Made by a program: the position numbers and the translations under genes | Source: Campylobacterota bacterium | GTDB taxonomy: Bacteria > Campylobacterota > Campylobacteria > Campylobacterales > QNZT01 | Assembly: GCA_022600175.1 (NCBI GenBank) | Contig: JAHZKW010000067.1 | Location: forward strand, 1 to 36,699 | Direction: 5' to 3' | DNA length: 36,699 nt | Shown: positions 1-8,386 of the stretch, piece after piece | Layout: the number at the start of each line of letters is the position of its first letter | Position numbering within the stretch: the stretch's first letter is position 1 | The notes under the pieces: model-generated | Seen by the model: only the letters and a program-made list of their open reading frames with translations | Databases searched by the model: none | Told to the model about the DNA's origin: nothing

Positions 1-551
1 CTTGTAATCGCTCTATCGACAATGATATGCTCTTTTAATGGAAGATCAATCAGTGCTAAATAATAACGCCCCATACTTTTATCTTCTAACTGTTTTGAAA
101 GTGCTAAATGTGCGTCATTGTTTTTGGCAACCACAAGTGCTCCACTGGTCTCTTTATCGATACGGTGTACAATACCATGACGCTCTTCTCCACTGAGGGT
201 AGAGAGTGAGACTCCTTTATATTTTAGCCAATCAACCAAAGTAGGTTCTTTAACACTTGGGGCAGGGTGTACCACAAGATGTGGAGGTTTATTGATGATT
301 AAAAGATCTTCATCTTCATAGAGGATATCGATATCAAAATCGATCTTTTGCGGACTACGTTTCTCTATCTTAGGGAGTTCAAACTCAATAGTTTCATTAC
401 CTTTGAGTTTAAAGCCTGGTTTAGAAATCAGTTTTTTATTGACAGAGACACCATGGTTTTTGATGAACTGTTCAATTTGATTTCTTGGTGATTGTAAAGT
501 TTCTTGCAGACAAATATCTAGACGCATAGGTTTTTGTGCTATAATTTTCAA
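1..551 (-). CDS. rluD: RluA/RluD-family 23S rRNA pseudouridine synthase (3' end outside window)
   Basis: Read on the minus strand, the protein begins with an S4 RNA-binding domain (RLDICLQETLQSPRNQIEQF, then VNKKLISKPGFKLK) and continues into the catalytic domain with the family signature HGIVHRIDKETSG, whose Asp is the catalytic residue of RluA-type synthases. These enzymes isomerise uridines in 23S rRNA. About 183 codons are present; the C-terminal half lies beyond base 1. I chose TTG at 551 because AGGA lies a suitable distance upstream; ATG at 527 (MRLDICLQ) is possible but has no ribosome binding site. The gene diverges from rodA with only 29 bp between starts. The exact modified uridines cannot be told from sequence, so the symbol marks the family. 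Confidence 0.85.
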   Translation of the reverse strand, partial: MKIIAQKPMRLDICLQETLQSPRNQIEQFIKNHGVSVNKKLISKPGFKLKGNETIEFELPKIEKRSPQKIDFDIDILYEDEDLLIINKPPHLVVHPAPSVKEPTLVDWLKYKGVSLSTLSGEERHGIVHRIDKETSGALVVAKNNDAHLALSKQLEDKSMGRYYLALIDLPLKEHIIVDRAIT

Positions 552-580
552 AAGTTTATTCCTATAAGTAAAGGCGCTTA

Positions 581-1693
581 GTGCTTCAGATAGACAGACG
601 GATCTTTATCTATTTTGATTATATATTACCACTATTATTGATCCCGATTATCTCGATATCATATTTTTTGATTCAAGAGTTACATCCAGAACTTGCAGAT
701 AAGCAGCTGATCTATTTTAGCACAGGCATGGTTACATTTATACTCTTTTTTCTATTGCCTATTCGAAAACTACTCTGGCTCATCCCACTTTTTTATTGGA
801 TAAATATTATTTTGTTATTGAGTGTTGAGTTTTTCGGTGTGACAAAACTAGGGGCCACAAGATGGTTAGAGATCCCTTTTGTAAACTTTACGATTCAGCC
901 TTCAGAGATTATGAAGATAGCGATGATTTTGATGTTAGGGTATTTAATCAAAACACATCCTCCTGAAGAGGAACATGGATATGGGATAAAAGAGTTTTTG
1001 CGATTTAGTTTTTATATTATTATTCCCTTTAGTCTGATTTTGATGCAACCTGATCTTGGTAGTGCCTTGATCCTTCTTTTTGTAGGATATGGTGTACTCT
1101 TTGTTATTGGGGTAAATTATAAAATATGGCTTTCTATTCTTCTTTCTGTCATTATTGCTGCTCCGTTGATCTATAACTCTTTACATGAATATCAAAAAGT
1201 ACGTATTAAAGATTTTTTAGCTGAAAAGCCAAGTTATCATGTAAGGCAGTCAATTATTGCGATTGGCTCTGGGGGACTTAGTGGACAAGAGGAGAGTGAA
1301 GCAACACAAACACATTTAAAGTTTCTCCCTATTGCGATGAGTGATTTTATCTTCTCCTTTTATATAGAGCGATTTGGTTTTTGGGGTGGGGTAATTTTGA
1401 TTATGATTTATGCATTGATTATTTTACATCTGCTGTTAGTGATACTCTACATGAAAGGAGATTATCTGATACAGGTATTAGCCTCTTCCTTGGCATTTCT
1501 TTTTTTTCTCTATACGGGTGTCAATATCGCTATGACAATTGGTTATGCGCCTGTTGTAGGATTACCACTTCCTCTTTTTAGTTATGGAGGTAGTAGTTTT
1601 ATGACATTTATCATCCTCATAGGGATCTTAGAAAACCTACTCAGTTTCCGTCATGACAGACTTTATGATTCCATCACTTACAACAATAGGTAA
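581..1693 (+). CDS. rodA: RodA, SEDS-family peptidoglycan glycosyltransferase
   Basis: A 370-residue polytopic membrane protein of the FtsW/RodA/SpoVE (SEDS) family, which polymerises lipid II into glycan strands, here for side-wall elongation. The C-terminal hallmark PLPLFSYGGSSF, the TRWLEIPF segment after the third helix and a QPDLGSAL segment (around residues 155-165) are all visible. The length and the absence of the longer FtsW N-terminus favour RodA over FtsW. The start is GTG, with AAGG about 6 bases upstream. It diverges from the pseudouridine synthase; I recall a similar synthase/mrdB neighbourhood in Campylobacter. Confidence 0.9.
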   Translation: MLQIDRRIFIYFDYILPLLLIPIISISYFLIQELHPELADKQLIYFSTGMVTFILFFLLPIRKLLWLIPLFYWINIILLLSVEFFGVTKLGATRWLEIPFVNFTIQPSEIMKIAMILMLGYLIKTHPPEEEHGYGIKEFLRFSFYIIIPFSLILMQPDLGSALILLFVGYGVLFVIGVNYKIWLSILLSVIIAAPLIYNSLHEYQKVRIKDFLAEKPSYHVRQSIIAIGSGGLSGQEESEATQTHLKFLPIAMSDFIFSFYIERFGFWGGVILIMIYALIILHLLLVILYMKGDYLIQVLASSLAFLFFLYTGVNIAMTIGYAPVVGLPLPLFSYGGSSFMTFIILIGILENLLSFRHDRLYDSITYNNR

Positions 1694-1734
1694 TTTTAAG
1701 AAACTATTAGCTATTATTTCGACCTTTAATTTAT

Positions 1735-1811
1735 GGGTCTATAGCTCAGTTGGTTAGAGCACTCCGCTCATAACGGAGTGGTCGCAGGTTCGAATCCTGC
1801 TGGACCCACCA
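1735..1811 (+). tRNA. tRNA with CAU anticodon (elongator Met or Ile2)
   Basis: A complete cloverleaf: acceptor arm GGGTCTA/TGGACCC, D arm with AGCTCAGTTGGTTAGAGC, anticodon stem CTCCG/CGGAG with loop CTCATAA (anticodon CAT), and T arm GCAGG-TTCGAAT-CCTGC. The discriminator is A and CCA is encoded. The acceptor ends in a paired G1-C72, so this is not initiator tRNA. CAU tRNAs are either elongator Met or Ile2, whose C34 is changed to lysidine by TilS. The body resembles bacterial Ile2 as I remember it, but the acceptor pairs (U4-A69, C5-G68) do not decide between them. Confidence 0.95.
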
Positions 1812-1819
1812 CCCAAATC

Positions 1820-1921
1820 TTATAAAACTTTTTCGTTTAACTTAAGCATTGAGATTTCAACTAAAGTTAAAGCATTATCTATCATATTGACAAAATCGGT
1901 TACTAAATCTTTCATTTTCAT
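1820..1921 (-). CDS. Small hypothetical protein (33 aa), divergent from the S24 regulator
   Basis: A 33-codon ORF starting MKMKDLVTDFVNM and ending LKLNEKVL. It has an excellent ribosome binding site (AAAGGA, 6-8 bases before ATG at 1921) and a possible -10 (TACAAT, minus strand, 1947-1952) at a suitable distance. Hydrophobic residues recur every three to four positions, so an amphipathic helix is likely; there is no membrane segment or signal peptide. It diverges from the S24 regulator and ends just after the tRNA. Its function is unknown. A tiny partner or antagonist of the regulator is only a guess from the arrangement. It could also be a chance ORF, though the start signals argue against that. 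Confidence 0.5.
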   Translation of the reverse strand: MKMKDLVTDFVNMIDNALTLVEISMLKLNEKVL

Positions 1922-1942
1922 AATATTTCCTTTTTTTGTTTG

Positions 1943-1997
1943 TATTATTGTAATAAAAATATTTTTTATGCTACAATAATATTTCAAATTGAAATAT
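1943..1997. promoter_or_regulatory. Divergent promoter region with two inverted repeats (probable operator)
   Basis: Repeat one is TATTATTGTA (1943-1952) and TACAATAATA (1972-1981), a perfect 10-bp inverted pair. Each arm contains TACAAT, a good -10 for the gene on its side, so the two promoters stand back to back. Repeat two is ATATTTCAA (1979-1987) and TTGAAATAT (1989-1997), a perfect 9-bp pair around one base. It covers the expected transcription start of the S24 gene, where an autorepressor would bind. The sequences are observed; the promoter and operator roles are inferred. Confidence 0.6.
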
Positions 1998-2018
1998 AAA
2001 AATGCAAAAGGAGTTTAA

Positions 2019-2675
2019 ATGTTTGATTTTAAAGAGATGTTGCCTAAGATTAAAGATGTGATTTCGGCTGAGTTGGGAGATAAAAAAGTTTTTGACAAAG
2101 ATGTTGCAGATGCACTTGGTATTAATCAATTGACCTTTGCAACGATGAAAAATAGAGGAAAGATTCCCTATGAAGAGATTTTAAACTTTTGTGCACAAAG
2201 AAGAATCTCAATTAATTGGCTTTTTTATGATCAAGCCACCAAGAGTTTAGAAGCCCAAACAGAAAAATATGCAAATGTGCGATATTTTGGAGATGTTTAT
2301 GCGAGTGCTGGAGGTGGGGCGTTTAACTATGATATGGAGCATGATAACATTTCACTTGACCCTCATATGATTATGATGCTTGGTGGTATGCGTGAAATGA
2401 AAAATATTGACTCTATCAATGTATTAGGGGATTCTATGGAGCCTACTTTTCGAGATGGTGATATTATTTTTATGAATCGTACTTTAGATGATATCCGTAA
2501 AGGGGGTGTATTTGTCGTTTCTACACCGACAGGACTTTTTGTCAAAAGACTCTCTTTAAAGAGTGATGGTACTTTAGATCTGATCTCTGATAACAGACAA
2601 TATGGTGTTGAGTCAGTTGATTTTGCAAGTGTTCAAGTTGTTGGGAAAGTAGTAGGTAGTATGAGTGGGATGTAA
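2019..2675 (+). CDS. LexA/CI-like transcriptional regulator with S24 peptidase domain
   Basis: 218 residues. The N-terminal ~70 residues form a helix-turn-helix DNA-binding domain (DKDVADALGINQLTF...). The C-terminal half is an S24 signal-peptidase-like domain: GDSMEPTFRDGDIIF with nucleophile Ser139, general-base Lys176 in GLFVKRL, and a likely Ala97-Gly98 autocleavage site in YASAGGGAF. All the elements for RecA-stimulated self-cleavage are present. The family includes LexA and phage CI/C2 repressors. The HTH is CI-like rather than the winged LexA type, and no phage genes flank it, so a host stress or developmental switch is as likely as an old phage remnant. The ribosome binding site is AAAAGGAG. 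Autoregulation through the palindrome upstream is likely. Confidence 0.85.
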   Translation: MFDFKEMLPKIKDVISAELGDKKVFDKDVADALGINQLTFATMKNRGKIPYEEILNFCAQRRISINWLFYDQATKSLEAQTEKYANVRYFGDVYASAGGGAFNYDMEHDNISLDPHMIMMLGGMREMKNIDSINVLGDSMEPTFRDGDIIFMNRTLDDIRKGGVFVVSTPTGLFVKRLSLKSDGTLDLISDNRQYGVESVDFASVQVVGKVVGSMSGM

Positions 2676-2703
2676 GTAAAGAGGAGATCTCTTCTTTACT
2701 TAC
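2672..2703. terminator. Hairpin shared by two convergent genes
   Basis: GTAAGTAAAGA (2672-2682) pairs perfectly with TCTTTACTTAC (2693-2703), with further pairing inside. The stem contains the stop codons of both the S24 regulator and the cyclophilin gene. The plus strand continues into a short T-rich stretch; the minus strand does not. It is probably a bidirectional transcription stop, possibly also protecting mRNA 3' ends. Confidence 0.55.
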
Positions 2704-3194
2704 TTTTGTGCTACGATCTTAACTGATTCGATTTTATCTTGACCTTCGATACTATCAAGTACAATCATACTTGCACCATCGTCTGCTTCGATACCGCCAA
2801 ATACTGTATGTACACCATCTAGATGAGGGCATGGTACAAAGCAGATGAAAAATTGGCTTCCACCTGTATTTGGTCCAGCGTGTGCCATAGAGAGTGTTCC
2901 TTTCTCATGTGTGTGTACATTTTGTCCACATTCACACTCGATTGCCCATCCTGGTCCACCTGTACCTGTACCTGTTGGACAGCCACCTTGTGCCATAAAA
3001 CCTGGTATAACTCTATGAAAGTTGAGATTGTTATAAAAACCTTCTTCTACTAAGTGTGCAAAGTTTGCGACAGTATTTGGCGCTTCATCTTTGTAAAGTT
3101 TAAGTGTGATATCACCTTTACTTGTTGTCATAACAGCATAGTTAACATCTTTAAGTGCTGCTTCTGAACAGTCATATTTTTTTAAATTGCTCAT
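2700..3194 (-). CDS. Cyclophilin-type peptidyl-prolyl cis-trans isomerase
   Basis: 164 residues without signal peptide, so cytoplasmic. It catalyses cis-trans isomerisation of X-Pro bonds. The cyclophilin core is clear: [14 protein letters not shown] (catalytic Arg in FHRV), [19 protein letters not shown] and [10 protein letters not shown]. There is a small insert with two cysteines ([10 protein letters not shown]) near the centre and another Cys-x-Cys-like pair nearby (FVPCPH), as in a subset of proteobacterial enzymes. AAAGGA lies upstream of ATG 3194. It is convergent with the S24 regulator and diverges from the dihydroorotase-like gene across 96 bp. Confidence 0.92.
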   Translation of the reverse strand: MSNLKKYDCSEAALKDVNYAVMTTSKGDITLKLYKDEAPNTVANFAHLVEEGFYNNLNFHRVIPGFMAQGGCPTGTGTGGPGWAIECECGQNVHTHEKGTLSMAHAGPNTGGSQFFICFVPCPHLDGVHTVFGGIEADDGASMIVLDSIEGQDKIESVKIVAQK

Positions 3195-3290
3195 ATTATT
3201 GTAATCCTTTTATTTACTTATTGAAGTCTAGGATTATAGCAAAAGAATTCTAAGCCCTGCTATTGTAAAATTTCTTATCAAGGATAAAAT

Positions 3291-4520
3291 ATGTTGTTAA
3301 TAAAAAATTGTCTTATTGTTTCGAAAAATGATACTAAACAGTATGATGTAAGAATTCAAGATGGGTTGATTGAAACTGTGGCAGATGAGATCGCCCCAAA
3401 GGCGAAGGATGAAGTGATAGATGCAAAAGGTGCATACCTTTTGCCAGGAATAATTGATCTGAATGTTCGGATTGAAAATGATGCCTTTAATATTCCCAAT
3501 TTAGAAAAACTTTCAAAGCAATGTAACCGAAGTGGGGTGACAGATTTTGTCCTCTCTCCTCGATTTGAACCACTGGTTGAAAATCAGACATTGATGCAGC
3601 TTCTTAGTGGTGAGTTTGAGAGTAAGTACCCTACACTGACATTCTCTATTAAAGCCTTGAAAGATAAAGCGCTAACACAGCTCAATAATATTGCAACATT
3701 AACCAAATATGATATTGATATTGTGCAGGAAAACTCTTATATCAATGGTAATTTGATTCGTCGTATTATGCAGTATGCAAAGATGAATGATAATCTTTTT
3801 TTAACATTTTGTGAAAATCCAGACTTAAATGATAGTGGCGTCATGCATGAAGGTGAAGTATCGTTTAAATTAGGGATGCCTGGTATCTCTAAGATTGGAG
3901 AGATCAGTCAAGTGGCTAAAATAGTCCAAATGAGTCTTTTTTATGAGGTAAAAACACATTTTCAAGCACTCTCTACCAAAGAGTCTGTAGATCTTATCTC
4001 TGAGATCAAAGCAAAGTTTTCTGGTGTCTCAAGTGAAGTATCGATTCATCACTTGATTTTAGATGATAGTGCTTGTGATGAGTTTAATACCTATGCAAAG
4101 CTAAACCCTCCACTAAGATCACCCGAAGATAAAAGAGCATTGATTCAAGTTTTACAAGAGGGGAAGATTGATACATTGACCTCTTTACACTCTCCAAAAT
4201 CAGTACTCTATAAAGATGTCGCTTTTGAAGAAGCGATGTTTGGTATTGATGCGGTTGAAGATTTTATGGCACTTTGCTATACCTACTTGGTTAAAAGTGA
4301 GATTATTTCTCTCTGGTCATTGACAGAGTTGATTAGTAAAAACCCTGCAACTATCTTAGGACTTCAAAATGTTGGGGAAATTAAAGAGGGGTATGTTGCT
4401 AATTTGATGCTCTTTAATCCAGTATCTTCAAAAGTGTGTGAAGATCAACATTCGCCATATTTTGGAGAGACTTTTTATGGTTGCATCGATGCAACCATCC
4501 ATAAAGGTAGATTGTTATGA
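3291..4520 (+). CDS. Dihydroorotase-like protein, probably non-catalytic (PyrC/PyrX type)
   Basis: A 409-residue amidohydrolase-fold protein of the class I dihydroorotase type, the third step of pyrimidine synthesis in active members. Fold landmarks remain: GAYLLPGIIDLNVRIEN, LNPPLRSPEDKRALIQVL and NPATILGL near the C-terminus. The catalytic centre does not: the HxH zinc motif after the first strand reads N58-V-R60, and the usual DHAPH segment reads LHSPK (Asp replaced by Leu299, last His by Lys303). Known inactive PyrC homologues (PyrX, PyrC') act as structural partners of aspartate carbamoyltransferase, and that is the best guess here. An active pyrC should exist elsewhere. The kinase gene starts 22 bp downstream, perhaps cotranscribed. 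Confidence 0.8.
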   Translation: MLLIKNCLIVSKNDTKQYDVRIQDGLIETVADEIAPKAKDEVIDAKGAYLLPGIIDLNVRIENDAFNIPNLEKLSKQCNRSGVTDFVLSPRFEPLVENQTLMQLLSGEFESKYPTLTFSIKALKDKALTQLNNIATLTKYDIDIVQENSYINGNLIRRIMQYAKMNDNLFLTFCENPDLNDSGVMHEGEVSFKLGMPGISKIGEISQVAKIVQMSLFYEVKTHFQALSTKESVDLISEIKAKFSGVSSEVSIHHLILDDSACDEFNTYAKLNPPLRSPEDKRALIQVLQEGKIDTLTSLHSPKSVLYKDVAFEEAMFGIDAVEDFMALCYTYLVKSEIISLWSLTELISKNPATILGLQNVGEIKEGYVANLMLFNPVSSKVCEDQHSPYFGETFYGCIDATIHKGRLL

Positions 4521-4542
4521 TAATTAGGTTGTATCTAAAAGG

Positions 4543-6138
4543 GTGAGAAAGCTTTTCCAAAAACAGAGTATCAATCAAGCCAATGCAATTAGTATTTTAT
4601 TGGTCGCACTTTTAACAACTTTTGTTTTAGTTTTTATTATTTACAATCTACATGATGAACATCAGCAAGAGATTGAAAATATTGAGAAAGAGTATATTGA
4701 AAATCAAAAAGAGTTGATCAAGATTGAGACCAATCGAGCACTCAAATATATCTCCTATAAGCATAAAAAAGATGGAGCGACAAAACCTTTAGAAGAGATT
4801 CAAAGCGATATTGTAGATGCGATTGAACAGATGCGTGATGAACGTGATGGTACAGGGTATATTTTTATCTATACTTTTGATGGTGTCAATATCGCAGATC
4901 CTATTTTGAAAAAAAATGCAGGAAAGAATTTAATTGATATTGAAGATCCTAATGGAAAGAGGGTGATTTATGAGTTGATTGAAGTCTCTAAACAACCAGA
5001 GGGTGGTTATGTCGAGTATGTATGGAATAAGCCTCTAATCAATAAGCTTGCTCCTAAGATCTCCTATGCGGTCTCTTATAAGCCTTGGCGTTGGATGATA
5101 GGTGCAGGTGTTTATTTAGATGATATGTATGATACGATCAAAAAGAAAAAGTTTGCTTATAAAAACAGAGTCTCAAAATTTATTATTGGGATTATGACAC
5201 TTGCCTCAACGCTCTTTTTCATTGGTATGGTCATCTATCACTATTTTGCATCAACTGTGACAAAAGATATCACTTATATAGAAGAGAGTCTGAAAAATAT
5301 TTCAAGAGATTATCAAAAATTAGATCTTGATGAGATACGCTATAGTGAATATCGAAAGACTTCTGACCATATCAATAACATGGTTGAAGAGATTAAAGAG
5401 AAGAAGCTTGCCCTTGAAGACCTGAATAAAAACCTCGAACATAAAGTGGAAGAGAAGACCTATAAGTTGCAAAGTGCAAAAGAGTTTGCAGAGTCATTAG
5501 TTGAGGCACAAGATAAGTTTATCAAAAATGCCATTCATGAGATCAATACACCGCTCTCTATTATCATCACAAATCTTGATCTTTATAATATGCAAAATCC
5601 TAAAAATAGGTATCTTACCAAGATCGAGGCAGCGGTAAAGATTATTCACAATATTTACAATGATCTCAGTTATGCTGCTAAAAAGGACCGTATAGATCAC
5701 CCAAAACGATTATTAAACTTTTCAGAGCTTTTGCAAGAGAGAGTAGACTTTTTTAATGAGGTGGCCCTTGGAAGTTTGATTACGCTCTCTGTAGATATTG
5801 AGTCTGATATCTTTATCAATTTCAACGATGTTGAACTACAACGTGTATTAGACAATAATATCTCAAATGCAATCAAATATAGTTTCAAAGAGAAGTCTGT
5901 AACTGTCAAACTCTATCGGATGAAAAAAGATATGATCTGTTTTGAAGTGATCAATTTTGGAGTACCGATTATTCAGCCAGATAAACTTTTTGAGCGTTTT
6001 TATAGAGAGCATGATTCACGTGGTGGATTTGGTATAGGGCTTCACATTGTTAAAGAGATATGCGATAAAAATGGTGTCAAAGTGAAAGTCTTATCTTCAA
6101 GTGGGGTAACAACTTTTAGGTATAGGTTTTATCTATAA
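4543..6138 (+). CDS. Membrane histidine kinase with periplasmic Cache (sCache_2-type) domain
   Basis: 531 residues: membrane segment at ~15-36; periplasmic Cache domain at ~80-200 with GTGYIFIY, DPNGKRVI and PWRWMIGAGVY; membrane segment at ~212-236; a coiled coil at ~280-315; HisKA with phospho-acceptor His332 in FIKNAIHEINTPLS; and an ATPase domain with N-box NNISNAIKYS and G2 box GGFGIGL. The G1 box Asp is replaced (INFGVPI), as seen in some divergent kinases. Small Cache domains of this type bind short organic acids such as acetate or propionate; the ligand here is not known. The likely partner is the OmpR-type regulator beyond the chemoreceptor. The start is GTG, but AGG lies immediately against it, so the true start is uncertain; an in-frame stop at 4525 limits extension. 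Confidence 0.88.
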   Translation: MRKLFQKQSINQANAISILLVALLTTFVLVFIIYNLHDEHQQEIENIEKEYIENQKELIKIETNRALKYISYKHKKDGATKPLEEIQSDIVDAIEQMRDERDGTGYIFIYTFDGVNIADPILKKNAGKNLIDIEDPNGKRVIYELIEVSKQPEGGYVEYVWNKPLINKLAPKISYAVSYKPWRWMIGAGVYLDDMYDTIKKKKFAYKNRVSKFIIGIMTLASTLFFIGMVIYHYFASTVTKDITYIEESLKNISRDYQKLDLDEIRYSEYRKTSDHINNMVEEIKEKKLALEDLNKNLEHKVEEKTYKLQSAKEFAESLVEAQDKFIKNAIHEINTPLSIIITNLDLYNMQNPKNRYLTKIEAAVKIIHNIYNDLSYAAKKDRIDHPKRLLNFSELLQERVDFFNEVALGSLITLSVDIESDIFINFNDVELQRVLDNNISNAIKYSFKEKSVTVKLYRMKKDMICFEVINFGVPIIQPDKLFERFYREHDSRGGFGIGLHIVKEICDKNGVKVKVLSSSGVTTFRYRFYL

Positions 6139-6169
6139 TTATTATAACTTAATTAATTGTTAATAGTGT

Positions 6170-6175
6170 CGATAT
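6170..6175 (+). promoter_or_regulatory. Candidate sigma-28 (FliA) -10 element for the chemoreceptor
   Basis: CGATAT matches the Campylobacter FliA -10 consensus as I remember it (CGATWT). An AT-rich TTAATTAATTG segment lies upstream where the -35 would be, and the start codon is about 30 bases downstream. Chemoreceptor genes are often FliA-dependent. This is a short motif, so the assignment is tentative. Confidence 0.35.
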
Positions 6176-6206
6176 AGTCCCTAGATAGCGCTACAAGGAT
6201 TATATC

Positions 6207-8309
6207 ATGAGTATCAAATTTAAACTTCTTTCGATTATTATCGGATCAGCTTTGTTCATTACTGTCGTAGGCATCTATGAACTTAAAAGTTTTGCTTCTG
6301 CAGTCAGTGATCATCACACACAAAGTTTACTAGAGAGTAAACAAGATGAGTTACAATCTTCAACTACAATTGCTTTAAAGACATTAAACTCGTTTCATAA
6401 AAGGACACAGAAAGAGAATCTTGTTTCCGAAGTACAGGGGCAATTAACTGCGCAAATGGATACACTGTTTAATATTTTGCAAGATAGTTATGAAAAAAAT
6501 AAAGACATCATGTCTAAAGAAGCGTTGCAGGAACAGCTTAAGCAGATTGTCAATGTAGCCAAGCATGATCAAAAAGGCTATTTTTGGGTGAATAATCTCG
6601 ATGCCAAAATGATTATTCATCCTATCGATGTGGCGTTAGATGGAAAGAGCCTTTATGATATGAAAGATAAAAATGGTGTCTATATGTTTCGTGAATTTAT
6701 CAAAGTTGCGCAAAACAAAGGGGAAGGGTTTGTACACTATATGTGGCATAAACCAGATGCACAAAAACCTGTAGATAAAATTGCTTATGTAAAACTCTTT
6801 AAGCCCTATAATTGGGTCATAGGAACAGGTGAATATGTTGATCATGTTGTGGAGAAAATCCAAAATGAAGCGATAGCAAATATCAAAAATATTCGGTTTG
6901 GTTTGGAAGATAAAGGGTACTTCTGGATCAATGATTTGGCACCAAAGATGATTATGCATCCTATTAAACCAGCACTTAATGGTAAAGACCTCTCTTCAGT
7001 AAAAGATCCAAACGGCAAACCACTTTTTAATGAAATGGTTAAAGTTGTTAAAGATAAAGGGGCTGGTTTTGTCAGCTATCAATGGCCAAAACCCAATTTT
7101 AAAAATCCACAAGATAAGATCTCTTATGTGACTCTTTTTGAACCTTGGGGTTGGGTGATAGGTACAGGGCTCTATATGAGTGATTTAAATGCAATGGCTG
7201 CAAAATCAATTAATAAATCAAATGAGTTGATGAATCAATATGTTATGAAGATTATATTGACAATTATGGGTGTGTTGGTAGTTGTTGGATTTATCAGTAG
7301 CTTTTTATTGAATAAGATGGTGATTTCACACATTAAAGTTTTACGAGATAAGATAGATCAAGTTTCGCAAAGTAAAGATTTATCTGAAACATTGGTGGTA
7401 GATAATAAAGATGAAATTGGAGACATCGCAAAGTCATTTAATAACTTGTTACTCTCTTTTAAAGCAATTTTAACAGATATTAAAACTGCAAGTGATCAAA
7501 ATAGTTTAGTCTCTGTGCGGTTATCAGATAACAGTACGGAGATTGAAACAGGTTTCGAACAAGAGAAGAACTTGATTGTAGAGACTAACAGTAATGCACA
7601 GCAAATGCAAGGGCTTTTAGATGATTCAGTGCGAAAGATCGAAAAGTCTAAAGAAGATATTGTTGCGGCACATGGGTTTTTAACTGAAGTAAGGGAGAGT
7701 GTTTCAGTACTCGTAGATCGTATAGAGTTAAATACGCAAAATGAAGTACAGTTAGCAGATAAACTAAACATCCTTTCACAAGAGACTGAGCAAGTTAAAA
7801 GTGTCCTTGATGTAATCTCTGATATTGCTGATCAGACAAATTTGTTGGCACTCAATGCTGCTATAGAAGCTGCAAGAGCAGGGGAACATGGAAGAGGATT
7901 TGCTGTAGTAGCTGATGAAGTAAGACAATTGGCAGAGCGTACACAAAAGTCATTGATCGAAATTAATGCAACAGTGAATATCATCGTACAGTCGATCATC
8001 TCAGTGTCTGATGAGATGAATCATAATGCAGAACATGCTCAAGACCTCAATAACTTAAGTGACAAAATGCAACAAACAACCCTTGAAGCATCAAATCTGA
8101 TGCAAAATGCAACACACTGTGTCGAGATGACGGTGCGAGAGTCTTTAGAGATAGCCAGTAATACGCACAATATTTCAACGCAAATTAATACCATAGAAGA
8201 GATTGCAGCCTCTAATAGTGTACGGTTGAAAAATATTACACAAGAGACACATACTTTGAAAGATAGTTCGAAAGTACTTTATAAACAAGTAGAACAGTTT
8301 CATATCTAG
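6207..8309 (+). CDS. Methyl-accepting chemotaxis protein with two tandem Cache domains
   Basis: 700 residues: N-terminal membrane segment (~6-24); two homologous periplasmic Cache domains, first ~90-215 ([29 protein letters not shown]) and second ~225-330 ([29 protein letters not shown]); second membrane segment (~347-368); HAMP-like linker ([14 protein letters not shown]); and the cytoplasmic signalling hairpin around [20 protein letters not shown]. No CheR-binding pentapeptide is seen at the C-terminus. It steers flagellar rotation through CheW/CheA. Its Cache domains resemble the sensor of the kinase upstream, so both may read related ligands. Start ATG is preceded by AAGGA. Confidence 0.95.
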   Translation: MSIKFKLLSIIIGSALFITVVGIYELKSFASAVSDHHTQSLLESKQDELQSSTTIALKTLNSFHKRTQKENLVSEVQGQLTAQMDTLFNILQDSYEKNKDIMSKEALQEQLKQIVNVAKHDQKGYFWVNNLDAKMIIHPIDVALDGKSLYDMKDKNGVYMFREFIKVAQNKGEGFVHYMWHKPDAQKPVDKIAYVKLFKPYNWVIGTGEYVDHVVEKIQNEAIANIKNIRFGLEDKGYFWINDLAPKMIMHPIKPALNGKDLSSVKDPNGKPLFNEMVKVVKDKGAGFVSYQWPKPNFKNPQDKISYVTLFEPWGWVIGTGLYMSDLNAMAAKSINKSNELMNQYVMKIILTIMGVLVVVGFISSFLLNKMVISHIKVLRDKIDQVSQSKDLSETLVVDNKDEIGDIAKSFNNLLLSFKAILTDIKTASDQNSLVSVRLSDNSTEIETGFEQEKNLIVETNSNAQQMQGLLDDSVRKIEKSKEDIVAAHGFLTEVRESVSVLVDRIELNTQNEVQLADKLNILSQETEQVKSVLDVISDIADQTNLLALNAAIEAARAGEHGRGFAVVADEVRQLAERTQKSLIEINATVNIIVQSIISVSDEMNHNAEHAQDLNNLSDKMQQTTLEASNLMQNATHCVEMTVRESLEIASNTHNISTQINTIEEIAASNSVRLKNITQETHTLKDSSKVLYKQVEQFHI

Positions 8310-8386
8310 GTGTGGTGATAAACTATGCCTAGGGTGTTTTATGGTATTATCATGTCATACTAAATTATACCGTTATGGAGTTTGAT

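Noticed and set aside
1735-2675. Prophage or genomic island integrated at the tRNA
   Set aside because: Only a repressor-like gene is present; there is no integrase, no duplicated tRNA end in the window and no phage structural gene.
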